Notes: a model not told the origin generated them from the letters alone. 24,328 bases of DNA from Bilabrum cf. latius (GCA_965178125.1 CBCXTV010000041.1:1-24328); one strand, 5' to 3'. Shown: positions 1-9,850, numbered from the stretch's first letter. Translations and numbers: made by a program.

Positions 1-153
1 CCACGCCAGCACCCCCGCAGCGGCTTCCGCCCGCTCGCGCTCTCGGTCGCGGCGCCGGTAGGCGCGGCTCGCCGATACGGCTCGTGGGTTGTGAGTTGGT
101 AGAGCCCACGCGCGGAAATATAGCCGCTTGCTTAGCGAGGTGAACGCAATCCG

Positions 154-730
154 ACAAAGTGAACACAAAGTGAACACAAAGTGAACACGGAGTGCACACA
201 AACTGAACACACACTTCACCCAATTAGTGCAATAAGTGTACACGAAGGACACAAAAAAAACACAAGGAGTACAAGCGCACACAAAATGTTCGAAATGAAC
301 ATAAAGTGATCGCAAAGTGAACGCAAGTTGCACACAAACTGAACACGAAGGGTACATGAAGTGCAGTACGAAGTGCCCACAAATAGAGCACAAAGTGTGC
401 ACGAAGTGAACACGAAGTGTACACAAAGTGTACGCGAAGTTAACACAAAGTGAACGCAAAGGGAATATAAAATGAACATAAAATGAATGTGATGTGAACA
501 TGGAGTGAGGACAAAGTGCACATGAATTGTACACGACGTGCATGCGAAGTGCACACAAAGTGGCCACGAAGTGAGCACAAAGTGCACAAAAAGTGTACAC
601 AAAGTGAACACAAAGTGGACACGAAGTGAGCACAAAGTGGACACAAACATACACACAAAGAAAAGGAAATATGAATATAAAGTGAACGCACATGGAACGT
701 AGCGCGAACGCAAAGTGGCCACAAAGTGCG
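154..730 (+). repeat. Diverged 11-bp tandem array, forward orientation (pair 1, left arm)
   Basis: Degenerate copies of the 11-mer AAAGTGAACAC run head to tail, with many substitutions (for example GTGCACAC, GTGTACAC, GTGAGCAC). The A-rich strand is the plus strand. This is the oldest-looking of the three forward arrays and differs from the others in having AAAGTG rather than AAACTG as the commonest start. The minus strand is open for long stretches only because of the repeat; I do not regard it as coding. Confidence 0.85.
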
Positions 731-921
731 AGCGAGACGTTCTTGCAGTCGTTCTTGCAGGTGCCCGCCCCAGGCGGTCCGAGCGGGGGAGGGTAGAGCC
801 CCCCTAGGGGAAATGGCCCCGAAGGGCGAGGCGGCGAAGACGACGGAGGCGAAGACGACCTTGCTTCTTCGACAGCAGCGACCGCCGCCGTCGAGCGAGG
901 CCCGTCGGGCATCCACTTCGG

Positions 922-1168
922 GTTCACTTTATGGCCACTTGATGCGCACTGTGTGACCAGTTCGCGTCCACCTTATCTTCACTTTGCGTTCACTTTGTGT
1001 CCATCTGTTCACCTTGCGTCCATCTCGTGTTTTCTGTGTGTTCACTTTTTGTTCAGTTTGTGCGCACTTGCTGTTCAGTTTGTGTGCGCTTTGCGTTCAG
1101 TTTGTGTGTTTGGCCTTGATTCAGTGTATGCTCAGTCTGTGTCCATTTGTTGTTTTTTGCGTTTCCTT
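922..1168 (-). repeat. Diverged 11-bp tandem array, reversed orientation (pair 1, right arm)
   Basis: TTCACTTTG / TTCAGTTTGTG copies are the reverse complement of the array at 154-730. They are strongly diverged. Together the two arrays make an imperfect inverted repeat around about 190 bases (731-921) that contain no recognisable gene. Confidence 0.75.
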
Positions 1169-2690
1169 TGTTGGGTATGTTGTAACCATAAGGCGATTGC
1201 GTCGGGCTTGGGAGAGCGGGCAGCGGAGAAGCACCCGGCGGCGAAGGTGCCGCGCCCCTGGTCGAAGGCGTTGGCGTTGCCCCGGGGAGAGAGCGCGGCG
1301 CCGTCGGCGAGTGCGCACGGAGGCTCGAGCGCCCAGTATTTCAGCGGAAGGCGTTGTCCGCAAAGAGAGGGGGGAGAGAGAGAGAGAGAGAGAGAGAAGA
1401 AGCGAGAGTTGAGGGTCCGCCGGGCAGGTTAGGGCGTGCGACAACTAGCGTTCGCAGGGCTCACCGCTTTTAGCCGCGGATGGGATGTTTGTCTTGAGCG
1501 GCAAACCTCAGGGGACGCACTCGGGCCGTTCACTTCCGATGATGACCGCGTCAGGTGACATTATGGACTTCAAGGTTCTATCGCGACCTCTTGTGCTTAT
1601 GCGTTTCTTGCCCGGCGCATGCGCTCGTGATCCTTCCGACCCGATCGTTCGCAGGGCGGGCGGCTGCTGCCGCCGCGGAGGGCGTCGCCGAGTTCTCGGC
1701 GAGCTCCATGGGGCCGACGGAGCGGTCTTTGTTGGGGCCCAATGCATGGGTGCCAAAATCCTTCAATACTAGCGCCCCCTGTCTGCAAGTTTTTACCCTC
1801 AGGTTGGTTCCTAAGCTTATCCAGCCATGTCGGACGTATAGTCGGTCGTATGTGGGCGCACACACCTCGAAGTGGGCAGACATTTCATGAAGGCCCAGGC
1901 GATGACACCGATGCACACGCACCTTTGGACATCTTTGGAAGTCATGGCTTCTTGCCTTACTGATTTTACCGCTCCAAGGGTGCCAGAATAGTTCTCCAGT
2001 ACGACTGGCCCATGGCGTCAACGACATCGGATCTCACCCCTCGGCACCGATCTTGTTTAGAACGTTCAAGAGCGCGTTGCGTTGCAGTTTTCAGCAGGTC
2101 GAGCGCGGTCGGCTCCGCGATGTCGGCGGTCCCGCCCGCGGCGACGAGCTCGTCCGCTGAGTCGACGGAGGAGGCGTGTCGGTGTCTTTTGTTATCCCCT
2201 TTTCTTCGAGCGCGTTGACACAGAAGCGTGAACCCCCCAAGGTCGATTTGACAATCCTCATGTGCGAAACCGGAATCCGGACGCATTGCTTGCCATTGGC
2301 GAGCACTAAGCGCCCGCCGTCACCCCGTTGGCACTTGCTCCGCAGGCAATTGTTCAGCAGGCAAGACATCTTGACCACCCCCCCCCCCCCCCCCGTGGCA
2401 CTTGCTCCGCAGGCGCCGCCGTCACACATATCGACGACCTCGTCGGGCGAATCGACGTCGGAGGAGGCACTTCCTTGTCAAGTCGGGGCAGAAGGGAGGG
2501 CTATTCCGAACTTGCAAGATGAGCCCAGAGAAGATTCGCAATCCGTAGGTGCGAGACTTGGGGCCCAGCCCAACCGGCGACAATTAAGGCCCGGCGGCGA
2601 CTGGCCGGAGAGCTCGATGCATTCGGCACTGCGCAGGTTTGAATTTTGTTGCAAGGCACACCTTCAATCAGTTGACCGTGTCCAGGCACC
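1169..2690. other. Region without a recognised gene
   Basis: Only short open frames are seen, on both strands, and none matches a family I recognise. The stretch holds a GA microsatellite (about 1373-1397), a 17-base C run (2378-2394) and a 19-bp direct repeat TGGCACTTGCTCCGCAGGC (2331-2349 and 2397-2415). Two Ser/Thr/Glu-rich stretches near 2105-2180 and 2412-2470 (plus strand, TSSSAESTEEA-like and TTSSGESTSEEA-like) resemble each other and could be upstream exons of the Pro-rich gene that follows, but I cannot define splice sites. Confidence 0.5.
1373..1397. repeat. GA dinucleotide microsatellite
   Basis: About 12 GA units in a row in an otherwise GC-rich segment. Confidence 0.9.
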
Positions 2691-2696
2691 TAGAGA

Positions 2697-3461
2697 TTGC
2701 TGGTCGATGTCTTGGGATTCGATTGCAATTGGCCTTTCGGGGAGTCTTGGCCAAGGACCACCCTCGGGAATTCGTGTCATCAGGTGCCGCAGCTGGAGAC
2801 GGACCCATATGTGACGGCGACACAGCCCGCGGCGGAGCCGGCGGAGTTGCTGCCGCCGTTGCCGCCGTTGTTACCGTTGGAAGTAGCCCGGATGGAAGCG
2901 GACTTGTCGGCGGCGGCCGCCTCCAGGGCGGCGAGGTCGCGACCGCCGCGACCGTGCGCATTGCAGCCACTGCCTGAGCCGCAAGACCCCGCGTTGCGGC
3001 TGTCGCCGCAGCCGGCGCCGCAAACGCTGGCGCGGCAGGAGCCGCCCGGTCCGTCCAGCGCGCCACTGCCGCCGCCAGCGCCGATGCGGCCGATGCGCCC
3101 GCCGATGCAGCCGCCTCAGCCGCCAGCGCCGCGGCCCGCGACGCCGCCAGTGCCGACGCCGCCATTGCCACCGGCGCGGCGGCCCTCGATCCCGCCGCTA
3201 AAGCCCCCGCCGCCGCCGCGCTTGGCGCCGCGATCGTCGGCGGCTCTTGGGTTGAGCGTGCCGCCGCCGCCGCCGCCGCGGGCCGTGGCGCCTCCGTTCC
3301 CCGAGCGGCCGCCAAAGCCGCCGGCGCCTTGCTCCAGCAACGATCGGCGGCGGCGAAAAAAACCCAGGAAAATCACGCGCCCCGACGGTCGCTCCAGGAC
3401 CGTCCACAAGTCCCATAAGCGCAAGTCCGACAAGCGCAAGTCCCACAAGAAGAAGGATTGA
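2697..3461 (+). CDS. Probable Pro-rich protein with a basic C-terminal tail, unknown function
   Basis: A frame that is open to a TGA at 3459-3461. Most of the product is proline-rich, with PPLP, PPPPPP and APRP-type runs. It ends in a highly basic stretch with Lys-Ser-His-Lys-Arg-Lys repeats (last about 40 residues), which looks like a nuclear or nucleic-acid-binding tail. No ATG lies near the left end: TTG at 2697 follows an in-frame TAG whose AG could be a splice acceptor, another acceptor (CATCAG then GTGCCG) lies near 2793, and the first ATG is at 2892. The true start is therefore open, and upstream exons are possible. The opposite strand gives an Ala-rich frame that I take as its shadow; the Lys-rich tail with orderly AAG codons favours the plus strand. 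I recognise no domain, and low complexity limits confidence. Confidence 0.45.
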   Translation: MLVDVLGFDCNWPFGESWPRTTLGNSCHQVPQLETDPYVTATQPAAEPAELLPPLPPLLPLEVARMEADLSAAAASRAARSRPPRPCALQPLPEPQDPALRLSPQPAPQTLARQEPPGPSSAPLPPPAPMRPMRPPMQPPQPPAPRPATPPVPTPPLPPARRPSIPPLKPPPPPRLAPRSSAALGLSVPPPPPPRAVAPPFPERPPKPPAPCSSNDRRRRKKPRKITRPDGRSRTVHKSHKRKSDKRKSHKKKD

Positions 3462-4185
3462 GGCATGTTGGGTGCGCAGAGCGAGCCGCGCGGCAAAAGA
3501 AGGCTCGAGGCGCGCGGTCATTGTCCGGTGTGGTGGCGGTGATGGGGCGGGTCTTTCGGGATGGTTTGGCGCCAGAGACTCAAATGAGGGAGCGTCTTTG
3601 TTTAGACATTGACAACATACCCTAGACGCGTTAGGATCGTCGCGGTTCTATCCCGAGCGTCGATGCGGCAACGACTGGCCGAGCGCCCCGAGTGCAACGC
3701 CTTCACCCTAATGTCCGCGGTGGGACCACCCGTGGTGGAGTGCGGGACCGCGCCGTATGTCGTCGAGGGTATGGGGTCTCCGGGTCCTCGTCAGAATTGG
3801 AGTCGCTCAGTCGCTCGCGTCGGCGTTGGAATGCGCAAGGTCCATCCGAGCGCCAGTGTTGCGCGATAACATCGAATGGCCCGACTGCCAAGTCACAGCA
3901 GTGATCGCGTCGGACAAGTTGCAGATGCGCGCGGCCCGATGTAACCTTTCTTCCACAAGAAGCGGAAGAGTTCCGGAAGTAACCGGTGCATCCCTTGCGC
4001 TGCGACGTTTGGCATGCACGCCCGAGTTCGAGTGCGACTCTTGGCTCCGAAACAGCCGCGAGACCGACTTGGGCGCAAAACCAAACATGGAAACTCTTTC
4101 GCCCGGTAATTTCAAACATCTTGGTTCCTCATTCGCCCTTTGTTGAAACATTCGTTCCCGTCTTTTGCGGCCGGCTATGGATTGC
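3462..4185. other. Region without a recognised gene
   Basis: Both strands have open frames of up to about 130 codons between 3600 and 4150, but they overlap each other in several frames and none shows a motif I know. Seen as intergenic or intronic sequence. Confidence 0.45.
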
Positions 4186-4238
4186 TGTATCGGTGTTGCT
4201 CATGGTCGGACGGAGGGCGGCGCTTCCATAGGTTGCCA

Positions 4239-4311
4239 GGCTCTGCAGAAGAGCGGGTGGGGAGGCTCTGAAGAAGAGCTCAAAGCGCGACGAGGCTCTG
4301 AAGAAGAGCCC
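4239..4311. repeat. Hairpin repeat cluster GGCTCTGAAGAAGAGCC, three copies
   Basis: Copies start at 4239 (GGCTCTGCAGAAGAGC), 4264 and 4294. Each can fold into a 6-7 bp stem (GGCTCT with AGAGCC) around a five-base GAAGA loop. The segment just before it (4184-4222, with ATCGGTGTTGCTCATGGTCG) is related to the leader before the clusters near 15048 and 20025. Confidence 0.85.
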
Positions 4312-4658
4312 CAAGTTGACCGGGCGGGAGAAGTCTGAGCGAGATTCAAGCACAGGTGTCATGGATGGGCGTTTGCTTCCGGCGTCATGCAGCGGATCGC
4401 TCGCGCGCTTGGCGCGTGGGTGGTCATCCCTGCGGATGTCAACCATACATGCACACGCAGCGTGTTACTTCGGCGGTCGTGCGGGTGGGCCGCGGCTCGC
4501 TCGTGTCGCCGCCCTTTCGGAGTGGGGTGCTCATGCTTCGAATGCACTCATTTACGGACATCTCTGATGGATGGGCGCCGCGCGTGGATGGGCTTTTGCT
4601 CGTTCGCGCGAGGCTGTGGTTGTGCGTGTTTTGTTCGATTGCGCATGAGCGGGTGTGG

Positions 4659-4936
4659 GGGTGGGCCATGCGGGTGGGCCGTGGCTCGCTCGCGTGGCCG
4701 CCCTCGGGCTAACCACCGCGGACTTGCCAAACGTAAATAGAGCAGGAAGCGAACTGGATGTGACGCAGCGAAGGCAATGCGACGAGCGAGCTTGTGGGGA
4801 TGGGCCGTGCGGGTGGGCCGTGGCTCGCTCGCGTGGCCGCCCTCGGGCTAACCACCGCGGATTTGCGAAACGTAAATAGAGCAGGAAGCGAAGTTGATGT
4901 GACGCGGCGAAGGCAATGCGACGAGCGAGCTTGTGA
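4659..4936. repeat. 139-bp tandem duplication with a third partial copy upstream
   Basis: Two near-identical copies of 139 bp (4659-4797 and 4798-4936) share GTGGGCCGTGGCTCGCTCGC, CGTAAATAGAGCAGGAAGCG and GCGACGAGCGAGCTTGTG. The anchor TAACCACCGCGG begins at 4710 and 4849. A partial older copy of the left part lies at about 4477-4519. No coding role is evident. Confidence 0.85.
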
Positions 4937-5079
4937 GTAACTTGTGAGTGGGTTTCCCATGTACATCGCTAACGATCGTCGGCGAAAGTTGAGCCACCAG
5001 GTAAGATTTGGGAGCTAATTGGACAGGGTCTCTAACAGGTCACAGGTTGAACGAAAACTTGACACTCCGGGCACGCAAC

Positions 5080-5850
5080 CCAAGCAAAAATTGAACACCA
5101 AGTGTGACGCGCACTCAACACACATTAAATACAGACTGAACACAAACTGGACACAAACTGAACACAAAGTGCGCACAAACTGCAGACAAACTGGACACAT
5201 AATGAACACAAACTGAACACAAACTGAACACAAACTGAACACAAACTGAACACAAACTGAACATAAACTGAACACAAACTGAACACAAACTGAACACAAA
5301 CTGAACACGAACTGAACACAAACTGAACACAAACTGAACACAAACTGAACACAAACTGAACACAAACTGAACACAAACTGAACACAAACTGAACACAAAC
5401 TGAACACAAACTGAACATAAACTGAACACAAACTGAACACAAACTGGACACAAACTGGACACAAACTGAACACAAACTGAACACAAACTGAACACAAACT
5501 GAACACAAACTGAACACAAACTGAACACAAAGTGCGCACAAACTGAACACAAACTGGACACATAATGAACACAAACTGAACACAAACTGAACACAAACTG
5601 AACACAAACTGAACACAAACTGAACACAAACTGAACACAAACTGAACAGAAACTGAACAGGAACTGAACACAAACTGAACACAAACTGAACACAAACTGA
5701 ACACAAACTGAACACAAACTGAACACAAACTGAACACAAACTGAACACAAACTGAACACAAACTGAACACAAACTGAACACAAACTGAACATAAAGTGTA
5801 CATAAATGGATATGAACTGGACACAGAGTGAACACAAAGTGAACGAAAGT
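5080..5850 (+). repeat. Large 11-bp tandem array AAACTGAACAC, forward orientation (pair 2, left arm)
   Basis: About 70 head-to-tail copies of AAACTGAACAC, near-perfect from about 5140 to 5790 and decaying at both ends. Rare variants (CTGGACAC, GTGCGCAC, ATAATGAACAC) mark a higher-order duplication: the run with GTGCGCAC and then ATAATGAACAC occurs at about 5166-5215 and again at about 5529-5578, 363 bp (33 units) apart. As 11 is not a multiple of three, all three minus-strand frames stay open and read the same 11-residue Cys/Val/Phe-rich cycle. These frames are not genes. Confidence 0.95.
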
Positions 5851-5884
5851 GAACCCATTGTTTCTCAAAATCTGTGGGAGGGCC

Positions 5885-6118
5885 ACCGAAAAAAAACTCA
5901 ATTTGTCTCATTTTTCTCAATTTTCACCAATATTCAGGGCCCTTGCCCCCCCAAAAAACTCAATTTGTCTCAATTTTTCTCAATTTTCACCAATATTCAG
6001 GGCCCTTGCCCCCCAAAAAACTCAATTTGCCTCAATTTGCTTCAATTTGCCTTAATTTTTTCTCAATTTGCCGCCCCCTCCCGGAAAAAAACTCAATTTC
6101 TCTCATTTTTTCTCAAAA
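5885..6118. repeat. AT-rich tandem repeat, 62-bp unit, about four copies
   Basis: CTCAATTTG anchors recur at 5897, 5959 and 6021 (62 bp apart), with a diverged copy at 6092. Each of the first two units contains CTCAATTTTCACCAATATTC and GGGCCCTTGCC before a C run and an A run. The block sits in the spacer between the forward and reversed 11-bp arrays and is the most AT-rich part of the window. Confidence 0.88.
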
Positions 6119-6429
6119 TGGGCTGGGTGACGCCGAATTTGTTGCACAAATTGAAGGGGGCCGTTTGTGCATGATGCGTTTTCCCCGTCGCTCCCGCCAA
6201 GACAAAAGGCAAAGGCTTAATTCGTCTTGAAGGTGTGTTTGCGCTTGCCCATTCGTCTCAATTCGTTTGAATTGGAACCGTTGCATCGCAGTTTGCACAT
6301 TGCTTGTTGACGTCGTGTGGCATCGCGAAGCTTGAGGATTGAGGTGATGATTGCCGTGAGCAGCTCTGACAATGGTGAACTTAGCGCGGTTTGGTGAGTC
6401 GGGTATGTCATGAGTGTTTGCTTTGCTGG
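6119..6429. other. Region without a recognised gene
   Basis: Unique sequence between the 62-bp repeats and the reversed 11-bp array. Short frames on both strands show no motif. Confidence 0.5.
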
Positions 6430-6714
6430 GGTTCACTTTCTGTGTTGAAAAAGTTCAGTTTTCGTATTCAGTTTGCGTACGGTTCATGTGAAGCTTGTGT
6501 TAGTATTCGTTCACCTTGTCACCGGTGTTTTTTCACTTTGCGCTCAGTTTGCGGTCCCTTTGCGTTCACCTTGTTGTGTTCACTTCGTGCTCACGTCGTG
6601 TCTCTGTGTACACTTTGTGTTCAGTTTGTGTACACTTTATGTTCAGTTTGGTTTGTGGTGTGTTTGTGTTGATCACTTTGTGTGCGCGTTGTTCAGCAGT
6701 TTGTGTTCAGGCGT
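6430..6714 (-). repeat. Diverged 11-bp tandem array, reversed orientation (pair 2, right arm)
   Basis: TTCAGTTTGTG / TTCACTTTGTG copies, the reverse complement of the array at 5080-5850, moderately diverged (GTGTACAC, GTTCACCTTG). The array ends about 130 bases before the start codon of the MPMQQ-repeat gene. Confidence 0.85.
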
Positions 6715-6726
6715 TTAGTGACTCGG

Positions 6727-6738
6727 TTGTCTCCGCAG
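6727..6738 (+). promoter_or_regulatory. Candidate spliced-leader trans-splice acceptor
   Basis: TTGTCTCCGCAG is a pyrimidine-rich stretch ending in CAG. It lies just after the reversed array and about 107 bases before the ATG at 6845. Dinoflagellate mRNAs receive a spliced leader at such sites. A similar TTGTCTGCAG precedes the gene at 13858. This is inferred from position and sequence only. Confidence 0.35.
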
Positions 6739-6844
6739 ACCGTGCCCCAGCTGGCTCGATCTGCATCTTGCGCGACTGCTCGCGCCGCGACTCGCGCCGC
6801 ACGCCGCAGACCGAACGCGTGCTTGTCGGTTCCCGTTCCCCGCG

Positions 6845-8725
6845 ATGATCCTCATGCCTTTTGGCTTCGGCGGTTGTGGCGGCGGCGGCTGCGGCTTTCC
6901 TGGAGGAGGAGGAGGAGGAGGAGGAGGAGGAGGAGGAGGAGGTTGGGATGGCCCGACGTCATCATGGGGCCCACCTTGGTGGTGGTTTTCTTCGAAACGC
7001 CGTCCACGCCGCGAGGAGGATGACTCGTCGGACGATTTCGAGCCGGTCGTAGTGTTGAAGAACAGCCGAGAGCGCCGACTGGCAAGGAGAAGGCTCGAGC
7101 AGATGACGATGCCGACGCCGATGTATGCGCCGCCGATGCAGGGCATGCCGATGCAGCACATGCCGATGCAGTGCATGCCGATGTATGCGCCGCAGATGCA
7201 GGGTTGGCCCATGCAGCAGAGCGGGCCGACGCCGTTCGATCAGCAAGGCTTGTGCATGCCGCGCATGCGGAACCCAGGCATGCCGATGCAGCAGGGATTG
7301 CCGATGCAGCAGAGCATGCCGATGCAACAGCAGCAGATGCCGATGCAACAGCAGAGCATGCCGATGCAACAGCAGAGCATGCCGACTCAGTACGACCCCT
7401 CTGGGACGAGACTCTTCCGATGCGTCAGGGCTTGCCCCAGCAAATGCCGATGCAGCAGAGCGTGCCGATGCAGCAGGGAATGCCGATGCAGCAGAGCATG
7501 CCGATGCAGCAGAGCATGCCGATGCAGCAGAGCATGCCGATGCAGCAGGGAATGCCGATGCAGCAGGGAATGCCGATGCAGCAGGGAATGCCGATGCAGC
7601 AGGGAATGCCGATGATGCAGCAGAGTATGCCGATGCAGCAGGGCGTGCCGACGCAGACGATGATGCAACAGCCCACGCCCATGCAGCCCAAGCCCACGCA
7701 GCAGGGCGATGGCACGCAGATGCAGGATTGCTCGCAGAGCGATCAGCAAGAAGGCGACCGCAAGCGCGGATACGACGACGTCGGCGGCGGTTGGGGAGGA
7801 GGCACCAGCAAGAGCGCTCGCAGGTTCGGCAGCGGCTGGAAAGTTGGCAAAAGTTGGGGCGGCTTGCGCGGTTGGGGCCAGAAGCGCGGCGAAGGACGGA
7901 TGGGACCAGAATCGCGGCGGCAACGGCGGCGGTCGTCGCGCTGACACCGGCGGTTGGGGCTGGAAGGGTGGCGGGGGCGGCGCCAAAAGCGATGACGATG
8001 AGGTCCGCTTGCGCATTTGCCGTTGGTGTGGAAAGGAGGCGTATGTCCGAAAGGGAGTGTGCTTGTCGTGTAATCCACCGAAGGGTTCCGGTCAGGAGAC
8101 GGAAGGCCAGGGCGGCGAGGGCGTGAAGGGGATTCTGAAGCCGCAGAGCCAGAGCCCCCGCGCGGCGTGCAGCCACGAGGGCGCGGCGTGCAGCCAGAGC
8201 CAGAGCCAGACAGCGCCGGTGTGGGATTCGTGGACGGCATGGTTCGCGGAAGGCCCACCGGCTGCGTCAGGTGCAGCCCAGCAGGAAGCCCCACCGGCTG
8301 CTTCAGGTGCAGCCCCGCAGGAAGCCCCAACGGGTGCTTCAGGTGCAGCCCCGCAAGCCCCACCGGCTGCTTCAGGTGCAACCCCCCCGCAGGCAGCCTC
8401 ACCGGCTGCTTCAGGTGCAGCCGCGCAGGAAGCCCCACAGGCTGCTTCAGGTGGTGCAACCCCGCAGGGAAGGTCGCCCATTGCAAGGCCGACGACAGCG
8501 CCGATCACGCCGCCTGCGGCAAGGCCACCGATGACGCCGACGACACACCAGACGATTGATGTGCCGCTCGATCAGCAGCCCCCGCCCGTCGATCCGATGT
8601 CGGGCGTGGCGCAGGATGCCGAAGGCGAGACCGCGCCGCCGACTGGAAGCCAGACTCCGCCGTTGCACGACCACGGTCGCGATGGCTTGAGTTGTAATTG
8701 CGTCACAAAGTGCGCACAAAGTTGA
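6845..8725 (+). CDS. MPMQQ-repeat protein with zinc ribbon (two frame breaks)
   Basis: About 626 residues if two one-base breaks are ignored. In order: a Gly-rich N-terminus (residues about 9-33), a short Trp/charged stretch, a long Met-Pro-Met-Gln-Gln repeat region (about 85-290), a Gly-rich basic stretch with Trp, a zinc ribbon C-x2-C-x10-C-x2-C (Cys codons at 8018, 8027, 8060 and 8069; residues about 392-409) and a 13-residue Ala/Pro/Gln repeat (about 472-540). The frame moves from that of 6845 to another near 7396-7399 (a run of four C, where one more C would keep the frame) and back near 7890-7900. The final codons and TGA (8723-8725) lie inside the next 11-bp array. Zinc ribbons bind nucleic acid or protein; the role here is unknown. 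A Met/Gln repeat tract suggests a disordered scaffold. The ATG at 6845 is the first in frame. The two breaks cancel, so sequencing error or mild decay are both possible. Confidence 0.65.
7086..7690 (+). repeat. 15-bp coding repeat CCGATGCAGCAG(A/G)(G/C)(A/C)ATG
   Basis: About 25 units of an 'ATGCCGATGCAGCAG'-type repeat encode Met-Pro-Met-Gln-Gln. The cleanest block is about 7440-7640. The reverse strand gives CCIGIPCCIG-type frames, which are shadows. Confidence 0.85.
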
Positions 8726-9260
8726 CACGAAGTGAACAGGAAGTGAACACAAAGCGAACACAAAGTGTGCGGAAAGTGAACACAGAAGGTACACGAACTG
8801 AACACGAACACAAAATGAACACACACACATTGTACACAAAGTGTACGAAAACTGAACACAAACTGAACACAAACTGAACACAAACTGAACACAAACTGAA
8901 CACAAACTGAACACAAACTGAACACAAACTGAACACAAACTGAACACAAACTGAACACAAACTGAACACAAACTGAACACAAACTGAACAGAAACTGAAC
9001 AGAAACTGAACATAAACTGAACACAAACTGAACACAAACTGAACACAAACTGAACACAAACTGAACACAAACTGAACACAAACTGAACACAAACTGAACA
9101 CAAACTGAACACAAACTGAACACAAACTGAACACAAACTGAACACACACTGAACACAAACTGAACAGAAACTGAACACAAACTGAACACAAACTGAACAC
9201 AAACTGAACACAAATTGAAAATAAGGCGCATGCAACACACAGTGAACACGAAGACAAGAC
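8703..9260 (+). repeat. 11-bp tandem array AAACTGAACAC, forward orientation (pair 3, left arm)
   Basis: About 45-50 head-to-tail copies, nearly perfect from about 8850 to 9215, decaying at both ends (GTGCGCAC and GTGAACAGG at the left). It overlaps the 3' end of the MPMQQ-repeat gene. Confidence 0.95.
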
Positions 9261-9850
9261 ATAACATAAACATAAACCAGGCGAGACGACGGAGTAGCTT
9301 GGCGCTCGGCCATTGACGGAGCTTCTCGTCATCGTGCCCGTCCGCCATGGCCGGACGGCGTAGTGGCTCGCCCAAGACCGAGGGCCGGCACAGTGGGCCA
9401 CAGCACAGATCTTCCGCTCTCCGGGAAAAACTCGAGTTGCGCGCTCATGGCGGAGTTTGGCTCGGGCAGGTGTCTTGAGGTGAAGATCGATGAGGGCAAC
9501 GCTTGCCTGACTTTCAATGCGCATGAACATTGCAAAAGCGTTGCCCTTTTATGCTGAATTTTTGGGACATATTCAGTTTCGGAAGGATGCCACAGGGATT
9601 ACCGGCTTGCGGGCTCCACGCGTTCCCTCGGTGGATGGGCTTTTGCTCGTTCGCTTGCGGACGTCGTGGTTCCTTACTTGTTGGCTCGTCTTCGGAATGC
9701 CTTGATGGGATTCGGATCGTGTTGTGCAGTGGCACGCTCGCTCCTGCGGGGTGTGGGCGGATGTGCATGCATTCATCGCCGTTGGTGCTACTCGGGAACA
9801 AGGCTCCGAAGACCCAGCGGTAATGTCGTCGTCCGACTTTGGGGATTTCT
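9261..9850. other. Region without a recognised gene; contains a dispersed 24-bp repeat
   Basis: No frame with a recognisable motif. It includes a 24-bp exact match (9631-9654, GTGGATGGGCTTTTGCTCGT plus TCGC) to 4584-4607, with weaker similarity around it, so both sites probably carry pieces of the same dispersed element. Confidence 0.5.

Noticed and set aside
2668-3315. Ala-rich minus-strand frame opposite the Pro-rich gene
   Set aside because: GC-rich proline codons read backwards as Ala/Gly codons; the Lys-rich plus-strand tail is the better coding signal.
5080-5850. CRISPR array
   Set aside because: Units are contiguous 11-mers without spacers, and there are no cas genes; the sequence is eukaryotic.
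5015-5920. Minus-strand frames of 250-300 codons rich in Cys, Val and Phe
   Set aside because: They are the direct product of the 11-bp repeat, occur in all three frames and have no independent start or domain.
7396-7900. Programmed ribosomal frameshifting in the MPMQQ gene
   Set aside because: No slippery heptamer with a downstream structure was evident, and similar breaks occur in unrelated genes nearby, so error or decay is simpler.
6962-8176. 404-codon minus-strand frame with His/Ala repeats
   Set aside because: Shadow of the Met-Pro-Met-Gln-Gln repeats.
8447-9530. Minus-strand frames of 267-288 codons through the third forward array
   Set aside because: Same repeat artefact; the non-repeat ends overlap the plus-strand MPMQQ gene or show no motif.
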